Origin: CAVQEK01 sp963711495
GTDB lineage: Bacteria > Bacteroidota > Bacteroidia > Cytophagales > Cyclobacteriaceae
Reading direction: 5' to 3'
Assembly: GCA_963711495.1 (NCBI GenBank)
Contig: CAVQEK010000004.1
Location: 1,054,001 to 1,118,000 of the forward strand
Length of the DNA stretch: 64,000 nucleotides
A model generated the notes under the pieces. It worked only from the letters and a program-made list of their open reading frames with translations. It searched no databases and was not told where the DNA came from. Position numbers and translations under genes: made by a program. Positions 17,130-24,864 of the stretch are shown in pieces. Every line of letters starts with the position of its first letter. The stretch's first letter is position 1.

Positions 17130-18078
17130 TTAAGTTGCAGAAAGTGAGGGGTTTGTAAACCCAGGGTCTTCTGCATCTAAATCAAATTTAGTAATATTTT
17201 TCCGCAGCCGCTTAACCAATCCAAGCTTCCTTTTCTGATCGAGGAACAGGTATTCTCTTTGCGGTTGATAAGGGACTTTTTTTGAAATCATAGTCCAAAT
17301 GATGACTCCAAGTTTACGGGCAGTGGCGCTTACTGCAGCCTGCCTGCCTTTTCTGAAAGCGATGCGCTTGAAAAAATCTGACAAGTGGGTGTCTTTTAAG
17401 TTTCCAATAGCATTGGCTGCTTGCCTGAGGGCAATTTTCAGGCGGTTGCTTCCTTTGGGCACTTTGCTGCTGAGCACCTTTCCACTTGATATTTTGTTGT
17501 TGGGAGCCAATCTCAACCATGAAACACGCTTTTGAAGAATTGAACTTTTTAAATTCATCAGGCCCTATTTCACTGATGATGGCAAGAACAGCAGCGTGGC
17601 TCAGGCCTTCAATGGCCAATAAGTCCACACCGTTAAAGCACTGATAGGCTACCTGGTTAAAGTTTTTGATCTCCGGAACATTCATATTGTGTCTTTTGTG
17701 GGGCTTGTCAGTGGTTTTCAATTTAAGTTTTTCGGGGGTCTTGCGAAGGCGCTCTTTGATGAAACGGGCGATCATTTTATCACAAGTCCTGATCTGTTTT
17801 TGATAAAATTGGCAGGTTTCAAATTCTTGTTTCAAGCCAAAAATAAAATCCTCCCTGTTATTTCCATGCAAAGCTTTGGCAATTTCCTCCTCTGATTTTT
17901 TACAGTTGTAGTGTCGGTGTTTTGCCAGTTCTTTCGGATCAAGGTTCCCTTTGCATATTTCTTCCAAAGACTGTCCCACCGCTACAAAATGAGACCTACT
18001 GCCTACATCAATCCCTGCGGCATTTGGGTTGATGATCTCCATTTCCATTTTCTTTTTTCTTCCCATTGATAAAAACAA
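17130..18078 (-). pseudogene. IS110-family transposase, internally deleted and frameshifted
   Basis: Remnant of a DEDD-type IS110 transposase. The N-terminal part has NAAGIDVGSRSHFVAVGQS, the usual start of the DEDD domain, but then jumps to the KKSEEEIAKALHGN region, so most of the catalytic domain appears deleted. The middle (FNGVDLLAIEGLSHAAVLAIISEIG) leads into the Transposase_20 domain, whose rest (SWLRLAPNNKIS, VPKGSNRLKIALRQAANAIG) lies in another frame from about 17545 down to 17130. A frameshift near 17510-17550 therefore separates the parts. In total about 316 codons remain, shorter than the roughly 400 usual for the family. It cannot make a working transposase. Confidence 0.88.
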
Positions 18079-18119
18079 TTTAAAAGGTGAATAAAAAAGA
18101 CCCTAAGGAAATGTATCTT

Positions 18120-18213
18120 TGTCTTGAAAATTATTCTGAACGGGGTTCCGTCAGATGACGGACCACCACTGAAATTATCAACAAGCCTCTGAACTTCTTC
18201 CTCAGAGGCTTTT
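18120..18213. ncRNA. Candidate structured RNA in the IS110 upstream flank (bridge-RNA-like)
   Basis: Two perfect hairpins: TCCGTCA-GA-TGACGGA (18147-18162) and a 10-bp stem AAGCCTCTGA / TCAGAGGCTT (18183-18192, 18202-18211). Read on the minus strand, i.e. in transposase sense, the order is a 5' stem-loop and then a region (TTGATAATT...AATTTTCAA) that can close a larger loop around the second hairpin. IS110 elements encode a bridge RNA in the non-coding end upstream of the transposase, and the position fits. On the plus strand a TATCTTTG box (18114-18121) and the 10-bp stem followed by TTT could instead mark a short transcript with a terminator. Strand and function are unresolved. Confidence 0.35.
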
Positions 18214-18514
18214 ACATTTCAACCAGAATGAACGCACGGACTATTTCGTACCATTGCAAAAAACGGCCTTGCTTAGAGTCTCTCCAAATTTACTGCCATA
18301 CTTACCTTTTGCACTTGTTAGCTCAAGAATTTAATTGAGTTTTCTTAATGTGGGGAATGTGCTACAACGGTTGGCGGCTCGAAACTGTACCGCGTAAATA
18401 GCGATTGCCGCTTGAACCAGGAAGAAAGTTAATAAACAGAAGTGAAGTATCAAACTGCCAAGAGAGAAAGGTATAGTTTTTAGCCGTGTGTTAGGGGCAG
18501 TGCCTGATTTATTT

Positions 18515-18522
18515 TATCTTTG
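18515..18522 (+). promoter_or_regulatory. -7 box of the antitoxin-toxin pair
   Basis: TATCTTTG matches TAnnTTTG; the ATG of the antitoxin is 16 bp downstream after AAAGAG. This supports the ATG at 18538 over the in-frame TTG at 18520, which overlaps the box. Confidence 0.55.
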
Positions 18523-18537
18523 TGTATTATTAAAGAG

Positions 18538-18735
18538 ATGAAAACGATAATTGTCACACCTAAAAATGATTCAGAGCTGAAATTCATCTCTGAGCTATTA
18601 AAGAAGCTCGGGGTAAGCTCTCGGATATTGACTCAATCCGATAAAGAAGACATAGGGATGTCTATTTTGATGCATGAGGTCAATAGAAAGGAAAAAGTAT
18701 CCGAGAGCGAAGTAATGAAAAAGCTTAAATCATAA
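18538..18735 (+). CDS. Small antitoxin-like protein (RelB/DUF2683 type)
   Basis: 65 residues starting MKTIIVTPKNDSELKFISELL, with a short predicted N-terminal strand, a helix (SELKFISELLKKLG), and a charged C-terminal helix (ESEVMKKLKS). This layout and the following RelE-like gene identify it as an antitoxin of a type II toxin-antitoxin pair; the sequence alone would not prove it. Its stop codon TAA shares one base with the ATG of the toxin gene. The frame is intact, while the toxin is not. Confidence 0.7.
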   Translation: MKTIIVTPKNDSELKFISELLKKLGVSSRILTQSDKEDIGMSILMHEVNRKEKVSESEVMKKLKS

Positions 18736-19001
18736 TGAGAATCCAATATCTCAACAAATTCTCTAAGGATCTTGATAAAATAAATTTACCAGCAGTAAAA
18801 AAATCAATACTCAATATTATTGAAGAAGTAAAAACCGCAGATTCTATTAATCAGATTGGAAATGTAAAAAAGCTAGTTGGATTTTAATCTGCATATAGAA
18901 TTAGGGTCGGTCAATATCGAATTGGAGTTTTTGTCGAAAAAAATTTGGTTCAATTTGCACGAATAGTACACCGCAAGGATATTTATAAGTTGTTCCCATG
19001 A
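18735..19001 (+). pseudogene. RelE/ParE-family toxin with in-frame nonsense codon
   Basis: The frame starting MRIQYLNKFSKDLDKI runs 50 codons to a TAA at 18885-18887 and then continues in the same frame to TGA at 18999-19001, for 88 amino-acid positions in all. After the TAA the sequence reads SAYRIRVGQYRIGVFVE and ends RIVHRKDIYKLFP, the typical second half of RelE/HigB-like RNases, where the basic catalytic residues lie (YRIRVG, Arg and His near the end). The text around the stop, GF-stop-SAYRIRVG, matches a family motif in which Lys often stands at this place, so one AAA-to-TAA change explains it. The toxin is probably inactive. Confidence 0.82.
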
Positions 19002-19013
19002 AAGGTATTGCGC

Positions 19014-19078
19014 ATAACGGACACGACTCGGCGATGTGGCGGTATTTGAAAGTCGTCAGCCCGTAACCGCAGCTAAAT
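19014..19078. repeat. Structured spacer, left half (interrupted by IS481-family element)
   Basis: ATAACG (19014-19019) opens a palindrome whose partner CGTTAT (20442-20447) lies beyond the insertion sequence. Inside, ACGG-AC-ACGACT (19017-19028) pairs with AGTCGT-CAGC-CCGT (19051-19064) around a 22-nt loop. Removing the IS and one target copy restores a spacer of about 108 bp with inverted ends, in the size range of attC sites. Confidence 0.5.
19072..19078. repeat. Target site duplication (left) of the IS481-family element
   Basis: GCTAAAT lies directly against the left end of the element and is repeated exactly at 20398-20404 against the right end. Confidence 0.85.
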
Positions 19079-19098
19079 TGTGGTAGTTACGACTTAAT

Positions 19099-19158
19099 CT
19101 GACAGTTAGGGATTAAATTTAAATGAGGAATTTAATCATTAACCCCATAAACTGTCAG
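19099..19158 (+). promoter_or_regulatory. Long hairpin in the transposase leader
   Basis: CTGACAGTT (19099-19107) pairs with AACTGTCAG (19150-19158), and inside it GATTAAATT (19111-19119) pairs perfectly with AATTTAATC (19129-19137) around a 9-nt loop. The outer arm ends 2 nt before the ATG. Transcripts entering from outside would fold here and hide the start, a known way for insertion sequences to avoid activation by read-through. The outer arm may also be a second transposase-binding site, since it copies the terminal repeat. Confidence 0.55.
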
Positions 19159-19160
19159 AA

Positions 19161-20369
19161 ATGAATACAGAGACAAAAGTAATCAAAACTAAGTTAGGAC
19201 TACTCAACTTAGCCGAACAATTAGGCAATGTATCCCAAGCCTGTAAAATATTTGGATATAGTCGAGATAGCTTTTACCGCTACAAAGAGTTGTACGATCA
19301 AGGCGGAGAGATGGCATTGGCTGAACTTAGCCGCCGCCAACCGAATCACAAAAATCGCATTGAGCCAGCCATAGAAGAACGTGTCGTATCCATTGCATAT
19401 GAATATCCTGCATATGGCCAATTAAGAGCCTCCAATGAACTTAAGAAAGAAGGGGTATTCATATCTCCCTGTGGTGTGCGCTGTGTTTGGCTGCGACATG
19501 ATCTGGAGACCTTCAGAAAGCGACTCAAAGCTCTGGAGGCTAAAGTTGCCCAAGAAGGATTGATACTGACTGAATCTCAAATTACCGCCATGGAAAAGGC
19601 TAAGGAAGAGAAGCGGGCCCAGGGCGAGATAGAGACACTTCATCCGGGCTACCTGGGTGCCCAGGACACCTATTATGTTGGAACCATTAAGGGCGTTGGC
19701 AGGATTTATCAGCAGACATTTATCGATACATATGCCAAAACAGCCCATGTTAAGTTGTATGACAGGAAAAATGCATTAGTAGCGGCAGATATACTGAACG
19801 ATCGGGTGATCCCTTTCTATGAAAAATATGACATCCCGTTACTTCGAATTTTAACTGATCGAGGCACTGAATATTGTGGCTCCAGGGAGCATCATGAATA
19901 TCAGCTTTATTTGGCCATTGAGGATATAGACCATAGTAAGACAAAAGCCAAAAGTCCTCAAACCAACGGCATTTGTGAGCGCTTCCATCGTACCATACAA
20001 GACGAATTCTATGCGGTGGCTTTTAGAAAGAAGATCTACCACAATATTGAAGAACTTCAGCAGGATCTGGATGTTTGGATTGATCAATACAACCATGACC
20101 GGCCCCATTCAGGCAAATACTGCTTTGGGAAAACACCAATACAAACCTGGGAAGAATCCTTACATCTGGCGAAAGAAAAATTGTTGGATCGGCAGAATGA
20201 AAATTTCGTACCTTTATTACCGCAAGGTGAAGCGGAAGCAGGCTCTGGTGGAGACCAACCTGCCAGGAATAACCTTGCCGACCGAAATGGCGAGGGGCTT
20301 TATTTGCCCCTTGCTTATCACCATTTTGGGAGTGGTATACCTAAAGAAAACTCAAAACCAACACCTTGA
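19161..20369 (+). CDS. IS481-family transposase
   Basis: 402 residues. An N-terminal helix-turn-helix (NVSQACKIFGYSRDSFYRYKEL) precedes an rve-type integrase core with the catalytic Asp in FIDTYAKTAHV, the second Asp in LTDRGTEYCG and the Glu in GICERFHRTIQDEF. These DDE residues and the HDRPHSG motif are typical of IS481 transposases. The stop lies inside the right terminal repeat. No frameshift or stop interrupts the frame. A hairpin in the leader may limit translation. Confidence 0.93.
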   Translation: MNTETKVIKTKLGLLNLAEQLGNVSQACKIFGYSRDSFYRYKELYDQGGEMALAELSRRQPNHKNRIEPAIEERVVSIAYEYPAYGQLRASNELKKEGVFISPCGVRCVWLRHDLETFRKRLKALEAKVAQEGLILTESQITAMEKAKEEKRAQGEIETLHPGYLGAQDTYYVGTIKGVGRIYQQTFIDTYAKTAHVKLYDRKNALVAADILNDRVIPFYEKYDIPLLRILTDRGTEYCGSREHHEYQLYLAIEDIDHSKTKAKSPQTNGICERFHRTIQDEFYAVAFRKKIYHNIEELQQDLDVWIDQYNHDRPHSGKYCFGKTPIQTWEESLHLAKEKLLDRQNENFVPLLPQGEAEAGSGGDQPARNNLADRNGEGLYLPLAYHHFGSGIPKENSKPTP

Positions 20370-20397
20370 ACTGTCAGATCAAGTCGGAGCTATTACA

Positions 20398-20404
20398 GCT
20401 AAAT
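20398..20404. repeat. Target site duplication (right) of the IS481-family element
   Basis: GCTAAAT, an exact copy of 19072-19078. The interrupted spacer continues after it to CGTTAT at 20442-20447. Confidence 0.85.
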
Positions 20405-20547
20405 TTATAAATAAAAGTTCATTGTTTATTCTGTTGCTCGGCGTTATTCATCGGCTAGAACTGAAGTTGAATAGCGAACAAAAAGTTGAGAATATATTCG
20501 TCACCCCGCCATATTGCCAAACCGCCTAGTAGCGGCTGTGCTATGTC

Positions 20548-21048
20548 TTACTTTGGCAATACCGTTACAATTACTCGCTTATATCTGGATAGTGCAGGCA
20601 TCCCTTTGTCTGTAACTTTGACTATAAAATGAATTGTTTGCTTATTTTGTACTTCAGGTGCTACTACATAAACCTCATGTGCATTTTCGGCAGAGGTAGT
20701 TACAAGCTTTTTATAGGAACCTGCCTCCGGATAGTTAAACCACAAAAAACTAAGATTGTCTCCGTCAGGGTCAGTGCTTGCACCTGCATCCAAACCAAAA
20801 CCTTGTCCAGACTTTACAGTTATTTGGTCTGGATTGTTTAACACAACAACCGGTGGATGATTAGCTTCTTTGTAGGATTTTGTGCACCAGTCCATTCGTG
20901 CAGCAAAATCATTTTGTAAATCGTCTCGCCAGCGCCATAAAGTAACTTTGTTATCAGAAAAAGTTACAGTGTCTTTTCCAACAGTTCGTCCATATTCTTT
21001 ATTGATAAATGGCGAATAGCTATCTTTCGTATCTGTCCATATTGCCCT
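20548..21048 (-). pseudogene. DUF1593 nucleoside-hydrolase-like protein, C-terminal fragment
   Basis: Separated 3' part of the gene whose 5' part begins at 24548. On the minus strand the frame reads RAIWTDTKDSYSPF, then LWRWRDDLQNDFAARMDW, then a beta-sandwich domain NHPPVVVLNN...DPDGDNLSFLWFNYPEAGSY as found at the C-terminus of Sde182/DUF1593 proteins. A Met at about 20895 allows an open frame of 115 residues, but this is only the tail domain. The IS21-family element starts at 21049. Joining both parts after removing one 3-bp target copy keeps the frame and gives a protein of about 476 residues. Confidence 0.85.
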
Positions 21049-21133
21049 GTGGCTATATCGGTCGGACCATGCCAGGTATATCGGTCAAATGGTGCCACTT
21101 TGAAAGATGCTGTAAAGTAGTTAAAAATATAAT

Positions 21134-21871
21134 TTATTCATTTTTTAATATTCCTTTTCTCAATGATTCACCTTTTAGGTCTATTCTATGTGAGGAGTTG
21201 ACAAGCCTGTCTAATATTGCATCAGCAATTGTTCCTTCCCCAATGATATCATACCAAGCTGAAACAGGTATTTGAGAGGATACAATGGTTGATGATTGTT
21301 TATGCCGGTCATCGATAATATCGATGAGTGCTTCTCTGGCGTGGTTGTCAAAGGCCTGAAGGCCAAAATCATCCAGAATGAGCAGGTCAATTTTTGATAA
21401 TTTTTTAAGTTCTCTGATATAGGTTCCATCTACTTTTGAGAGTTTCAGTTTGGCCAGTAATCGGGCAGTATTGGCATAATAGACTCTTTTTCCCATCATA
21501 CAAGCTTGCTGACCCAATGACTGGGCCAGGTAGCTCTTGCCCACTCCTGAAGCCCCGGTGAGGATAATATTTTCTTTTTTTGCCATAAAATTCAGGGTAC
21601 TCAGGCGGTGAAACATATTTTTGTCCAGGTTTCTGGATTCAGCATAATTGATCTCTTCCACAGTGGCTTTCTGACGGAATTGAGCCTGATGGATCAATCG
21701 GTCCATCTTCTTGTTTTGTCTGTCTTCCCACTCGTGATCGGCCAGCAATGCCAGGTATTCATCGGGTGTTATGTCGTTAAACTGATTGCTCTTTACATGT
21801 TGGCCATGCAACTCGGCCATGGCGCTTAGCCGCATGTGTTTCAGTTTTTCAATGGTTTCATTGTTATTCAT
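21134..21871 (-). CDS. istB: IS21 helper ATPase
   Basis: 245-residue AAA+ ATPase related to DnaC that activates the IstA transposase. Walker A is TGASGVGKS, Walker B is LLILDDFG, and an RNKKMDRLIHQAQFRQKAT segment lies in the N-terminal IstB-like domain. It starts 23 bp after istA on the same strand and its stop is close to the element's left end. The frame is intact. Confidence 0.93.
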   Translation of the reverse strand: MNNNETIEKLKHMRLSAMAELHGQHVKSNQFNDITPDEYLALLADHEWEDRQNKKMDRLIHQAQFRQKATVEEINYAESRNLDKNMFHRLSTLNFMAKKENIILTGASGVGKSYLAQSLGQQACMMGKRVYYANTARLLAKLKLSKVDGTYIRELKKLSKIDLLILDDFGLQAFDNHAREALIDIIDDRHKQSSTIVSSQIPVSAWYDIIGEGTIADAILDRLVNSSHRIDLKGESLRKGILKNE

Positions 21872-21894
21872 TTGATTGTATTTATGTGATTAAA

Positions 21895-23448
21895 TTATTG
21901 ATAAGATTTCGCCCCCCGGATGTTGTCATGAGGTGGGATATGTGATTGCTTATGGTCTTTTTCCCAGTCATCCAAAGGCACACCATCCAATTTGTTTTCC
22001 AGGATATTTTTGATGCGTTGATAGGAAACTGCTTTGGCATAGACAGCACGGCAACAGGCATTGTTAAGTCTTTCTGATCCATAAATCCGGTGAAGCTGAA
22101 TGATGCCCATGGCCCGCTTGTAGGCCGTTTCGGGGTAGTCGCATTCTATGAACAAGCCCTCGATACAGGCCACTACATCGCTGCCATGCCTGGCGGCCAT
22201 TCTCTTAAAAAAATCAGGGCTCCAGTCCGTATATTCTTTCTGCGTACTGCTCAGATGGCTTTTATTGGTGATATAAATCCCTTTTGAAGGGTTGCGTATG
22301 TGCAGGGCGATACGTTCATGGTAGTGGTATATTTCTACCAAAGATTTGGTATAATGGATCAAGGTTGATTTACCGATATATCGATAAGGAACGCTATAAT
22401 AGCTTTTGTCCGCAGAGAAGTAAACATATCCTATTTTCTGCACTTTGGCCCTTCTGTAATCTTTGAGTTGGTAAGCAGCCTGTGGAAGTGGTTTGAGGTA
22501 GGCTCTTTCCACAGATTGGAAGAGTTCTTTTCTACTGGCTTCCTTGCGTTGAAAAAGCAGATTGTTGTAACTCTCCAAAAGCCTGCGGATCTCAGCATTC
22601 AGCTCGCCAAGGGAAAAGAAGGTCATGGACCTGATAGGGTAATAGATCCTCTGATAGGCGAGTTGAACAGCATTTTCAACCAGAGCCTTGTCTTGGGGCG
22701 AATAGCTTCGGGTGGGGTTGATCACACAGCTGTAATGGTTTGCCATGTCCTTGAGCGAACGGTTGATATCCGGCTCGTATCTATGAGCTCTGGTCACAGC
22801 AGATTTTAAATTGTCCGATACGATGGCTTTGGGCACTCCGCCATAAAAAGACAAAGCATTGCTTATGCATCCGATCAGGTCTGCTCTTTTTTGGCTCATG
22901 CAGGCCTCTACATAGGTGTATTGGCTGTTTGGCAGGATGGAAACAAACACTTCTACACCGATCAGTTCTCCGGTCTGCTTATGGGTAATGTAAAGTTTGG
23001 CGCCGGCAAAATCAATGAACATCTCTTTGCCTGCCTCATGTTCCAGCTTCATAGAGCCCTTCAGTTTGGCATACTTGCGCCTGTAATGCTCCATGAATTG
23101 AGTGTAGCCGTAGGGTGTTTCGACTTGCTGTCGATACTCGTTGTAATGGTACAAAAAGGTGAAGCCTGGGTGGTTGCGTGATTGGTTGATCTGTTCGAAA
23201 TAGCCCATCAGCTCATCGAACCGATCATTATTGATTGTCGTATGGGATGGGAACAGTTCTGTAAGAAAAGCATTGTCCAAGCCGAGAAGCTCTTCAAAAC
23301 TATAGTCGCAAGCCCTGAAAAGCTTCATGTAGGAATTAACCGTATTGCGGGAAATACCCAGGGCCCCGGCAATTTTACGGTTGCTCAGACCGTCTGTTTG
23401 CAAGGTGATGATTTGTTTTATGTCCATAAGATCAAGTGTGTTTGCCAT
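21895..23448 (-). CDS. istA: IS21 transposase
   Basis: DDE transposase of 517 residues from the ATG at 23448, chosen because the helix-turn-helix (GLSNRKIAGALGISRNTVNSYM) then stands about 20 residues from the start; the frame also opens farther upstream at 23505. Catalytic residues are visible as Asp in MFIDFAG, Asp in AIVSDNLKSAV and Glu in ALVENAVQ. A C-terminal beta domain (IGYVYFSADKSYYSVPYRY) is typical of IstA. It forms a two-gene operon with istB and is not interrupted. Confidence 0.93.
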   Translation of the reverse strand: MANTLDLMDIKQIITLQTDGLSNRKIAGALGISRNTVNSYMKLFRACDYSFEELLGLDNAFLTELFPSHTTINNDRFDELMGYFEQINQSRNHPGFTFLYHYNEYRQQVETPYGYTQFMEHYRRKYAKLKGSMKLEHEAGKEMFIDFAGAKLYITHKQTGELIGVEVFVSILPNSQYTYVEACMSQKRADLIGCISNALSFYGGVPKAIVSDNLKSAVTRAHRYEPDINRSLKDMANHYSCVINPTRSYSPQDKALVENAVQLAYQRIYYPIRSMTFFSLGELNAEIRRLLESYNNLLFQRKEASRKELFQSVERAYLKPLPQAAYQLKDYRRAKVQKIGYVYFSADKSYYSVPYRYIGKSTLIHYTKSLVEIYHYHERIALHIRNPSKGIYITNKSHLSSTQKEYTDWSPDFFKRMAARHGSDVVACIEGLFIECDYPETAYKRAMGIIQLHRIYGSERLNNACCRAVYAKAVSYQRIKNILENKLDGVPLDDWEKDHKQSHIPPHDNIRGAKSYQ

Positions 23449-23615
23449 ATCGCTTTTTAAGGCGAAATAGCCGCTTTTTAAACTTGATCTTTCAAAGTGG
23501 CACAAAACGAAACGTTTTAAGCAAAATCCTTAATACGTTTGTGGCACAGTTTGAACCGAAATCACTGGCACTATTACTCCGAAATCACTGGCACAAATCG
23601 AACCGAATTAGCCAC

Positions 23616-24548
23616 CCTTGTTTCAGATTCAAACGGAACGCCGGAACCTCCTTTTTTCAGTTTAGAAAAATCTGGTTTGTATAATTCATAACGACCACCC
23701 CATCCACCCCATTCAGGATGCTCAGGAACATTTAATCCATTCGGTATTAACGATAACCATGAAGGTGTATCGCCTTCCATGCCGTAAGCCACATCAGGGT
23801 AAGCAGCACCCAGCGAACCATGTCCTTGTTGAATATTTTTTGCAAGCCAGCTATTGCTTATCTCTTCATTGTTTATTCCTTTCACAAAACTATTAATGGC
23901 TACCCATGTTGCGCTACCGTAATCATCGCCCGGACTAACGATGTAAAATAAATCAGGAAAATTATTTCTTATCCATATACCACTATCATCCTGGTCGGAA
24001 ATAGTGTACACTCTTAATTTGGCAATCAATCTTTTAGCTTCAGCCAGCGACTTTGTTTCTTTAATCTTATACAAAGCTTGTGCAAGTGTGTTGGCTCCGC
24101 CCCAAACGGATACCCATAATGGACGTTCATCATTTCCTTCCAGTACTTTAATAATCCAATCAGAACCTTCAGAATCCTTTCCTTTTCCAACGCCTTCTAT
24201 ACCATATTTTGGCAAGCCACCTTTCACAAGTTCCATTAAGGCATCTGCATCAGGAAAACGGGCATCGTGCTTTAAAAGATTGGGTTGAACTTTACCATAA
24301 GCATCAATTAGTTTTTTTATTGCTTCGGGTGCTACACTTGTTTTTTTCCAAACAGATGTGGTGGCAATCAAACCTTTTATGTCAATCTCGTTAGAATAGA
24401 GAAGTAAACGAATAAAAGATTCCGTATCGTCAACTTCCGCTTCAATGTCAGACAAAACAATAAGTCTGCTCTGTTGAGATGTCTGAGCAGTCACCCATAT
24501 TGAAGAAAGCATTGAAAAAAAGAAAAAAAGATGATGAATTGCTTTCAT
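23616..24548 (-). pseudogene. DUF1593 nucleoside-hydrolase-like protein, N-terminal part
   Basis: Exported protein with a signal peptide (HLFFFFSMLSSIWVTAQ). The nucleoside-hydrolase-like fold is seen from LIVLSDIEAEVDDTESFIRLLLYSNEID, with the Asp-rich metal site, and continues with VWGGANTLAQAL and WGGWGGRYELYKPD, as in DUF1593/Sde182 proteins linked to polysaccharide use. The native frame ends at SETR where the IS21-family element enters; translation would add 13 element-encoded residues and stop at 23574. The C-terminal domain is stranded at 20548-21048. The fold may survive as a truncated protein, but the gene is broken. Confidence 0.87.
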
Positions 24549-24864
24549 GTTATTAGTTCAATTGTTACAAGTCTAAAGATTATTTTAAAAATGTCATCTG
24601 CAAATTTAGGGTGTACGAAAACATAGCCGATAACGGCCAGGTATTGCCGAAGTGCAGGGAATAGAATTTCGTCCGCCCCGGCTAACTGCTGCTGAGTAAA
24701 GATAAAAAAGATGATGATATGCACATAGCTAAATAGATAAGGTCAAGCTGGATATATAGCTAAACAGAGTTACAAAAGTTGAAACACGGCTTCCGTCAGC
24801 CTGCATTTTGGCAATACTTTTGTTGTAGGCAGGCTTATCAATAAATCGAAGAATACTAATCTTA
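24549..24864. other. Gene-free spacer with inverted segments
   Basis: 316 bp. TAGCCG (24624-24629) pairs with CGGCTA (24679-24684), enclosing a CGATAACGG motif. GCCTGC (24799-24804) pairs with GCAGGC (24829-24834) around a loop that holds GTTGTAGGC (24822-24830), the reverse complement of GCCTACAAC at 32640-32648. TAAATTTG on the minus strand (24601-24608) is a possible -7 box for the DUF1593 gene. No open frame is convincing. Confidence 0.45.

Larger units (their letters stand above)
17130..18215 (-). mobile_element. IS110-family element remnant
   Basis: Broken IS110 transposase with its structured upstream flank. IS110 elements lack long terminal inverted repeats, so exact ends cannot be fixed from this one copy. 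The coordinates cover the transposase remnant plus the two hairpins on its upstream side. Confidence 0.65.
18079..18537. other. Gene-free region: IS110 upstream flank and second structured spacer
   Basis: 459 bp with no gene. The first ~135 bp belong to the IS110 flank: hairpins 18147-18162 and 18183-18211, described separately. From 18362 to 18497 there is a second spacer with weak nested complementarity: CTACAACGG (18362-18370) against CCGTGTGTTAG (18484-18494, with internal mismatches) and GCGGC (18374-18378) against GCCGC (18407-18411). The end bases CTACAAC and GTTAGG recall other spacers of the region. The antitoxin promoter ends the interval. Confidence 0.5.
19079..20397 (+). mobile_element. 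Complete IS481-family insertion sequence, 1319 bp
   Basis: Bounded by 29-bp terminal inverted repeats beginning TGT (left 19079-19107; right complement 20369-20397) that agree at 24 of 29 positions, sharing TCTGACAGTT and CGACTT. A 7-bp duplication GCTAAAT flanks both ends. It contains one uninterrupted DDE transposase gene. The exact duplication points to a recent insertion that is probably still mobile. Confidence 0.9.
21049..23615 (-). mobile_element. IS21-family insertion sequence, 2567 bp
   Basis: Contains istB and istA on the minus strand. The outer ends are imperfect inverted repeats: GTGGCTATATCGGTCGG at the left and, as complement, GTGGCTAATTCGGTTCG at the right. Inner repeats follow: CCGAAATCACTGGCAC occurs twice exactly (23556-23571, 23579-23594), and related TGCCAG/GTGCCAC motifs stand at both ends, as expected for the multiple transposase-binding sites of IS21. 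CCT flanks both ends (21046-21048 and 23616-23618); this is short for IS21, so the ends may be off by a base or two. The element splits a DUF1593 gene. Confidence 0.85.

Noticed and set aside
19975..20529. 184-codon open frame overlapping the IS481 transposase and running past the element's right end
   Set aside because: It is in another frame of a complete transposase gene, crosses the IS border and has no family features; it is a shadow frame.
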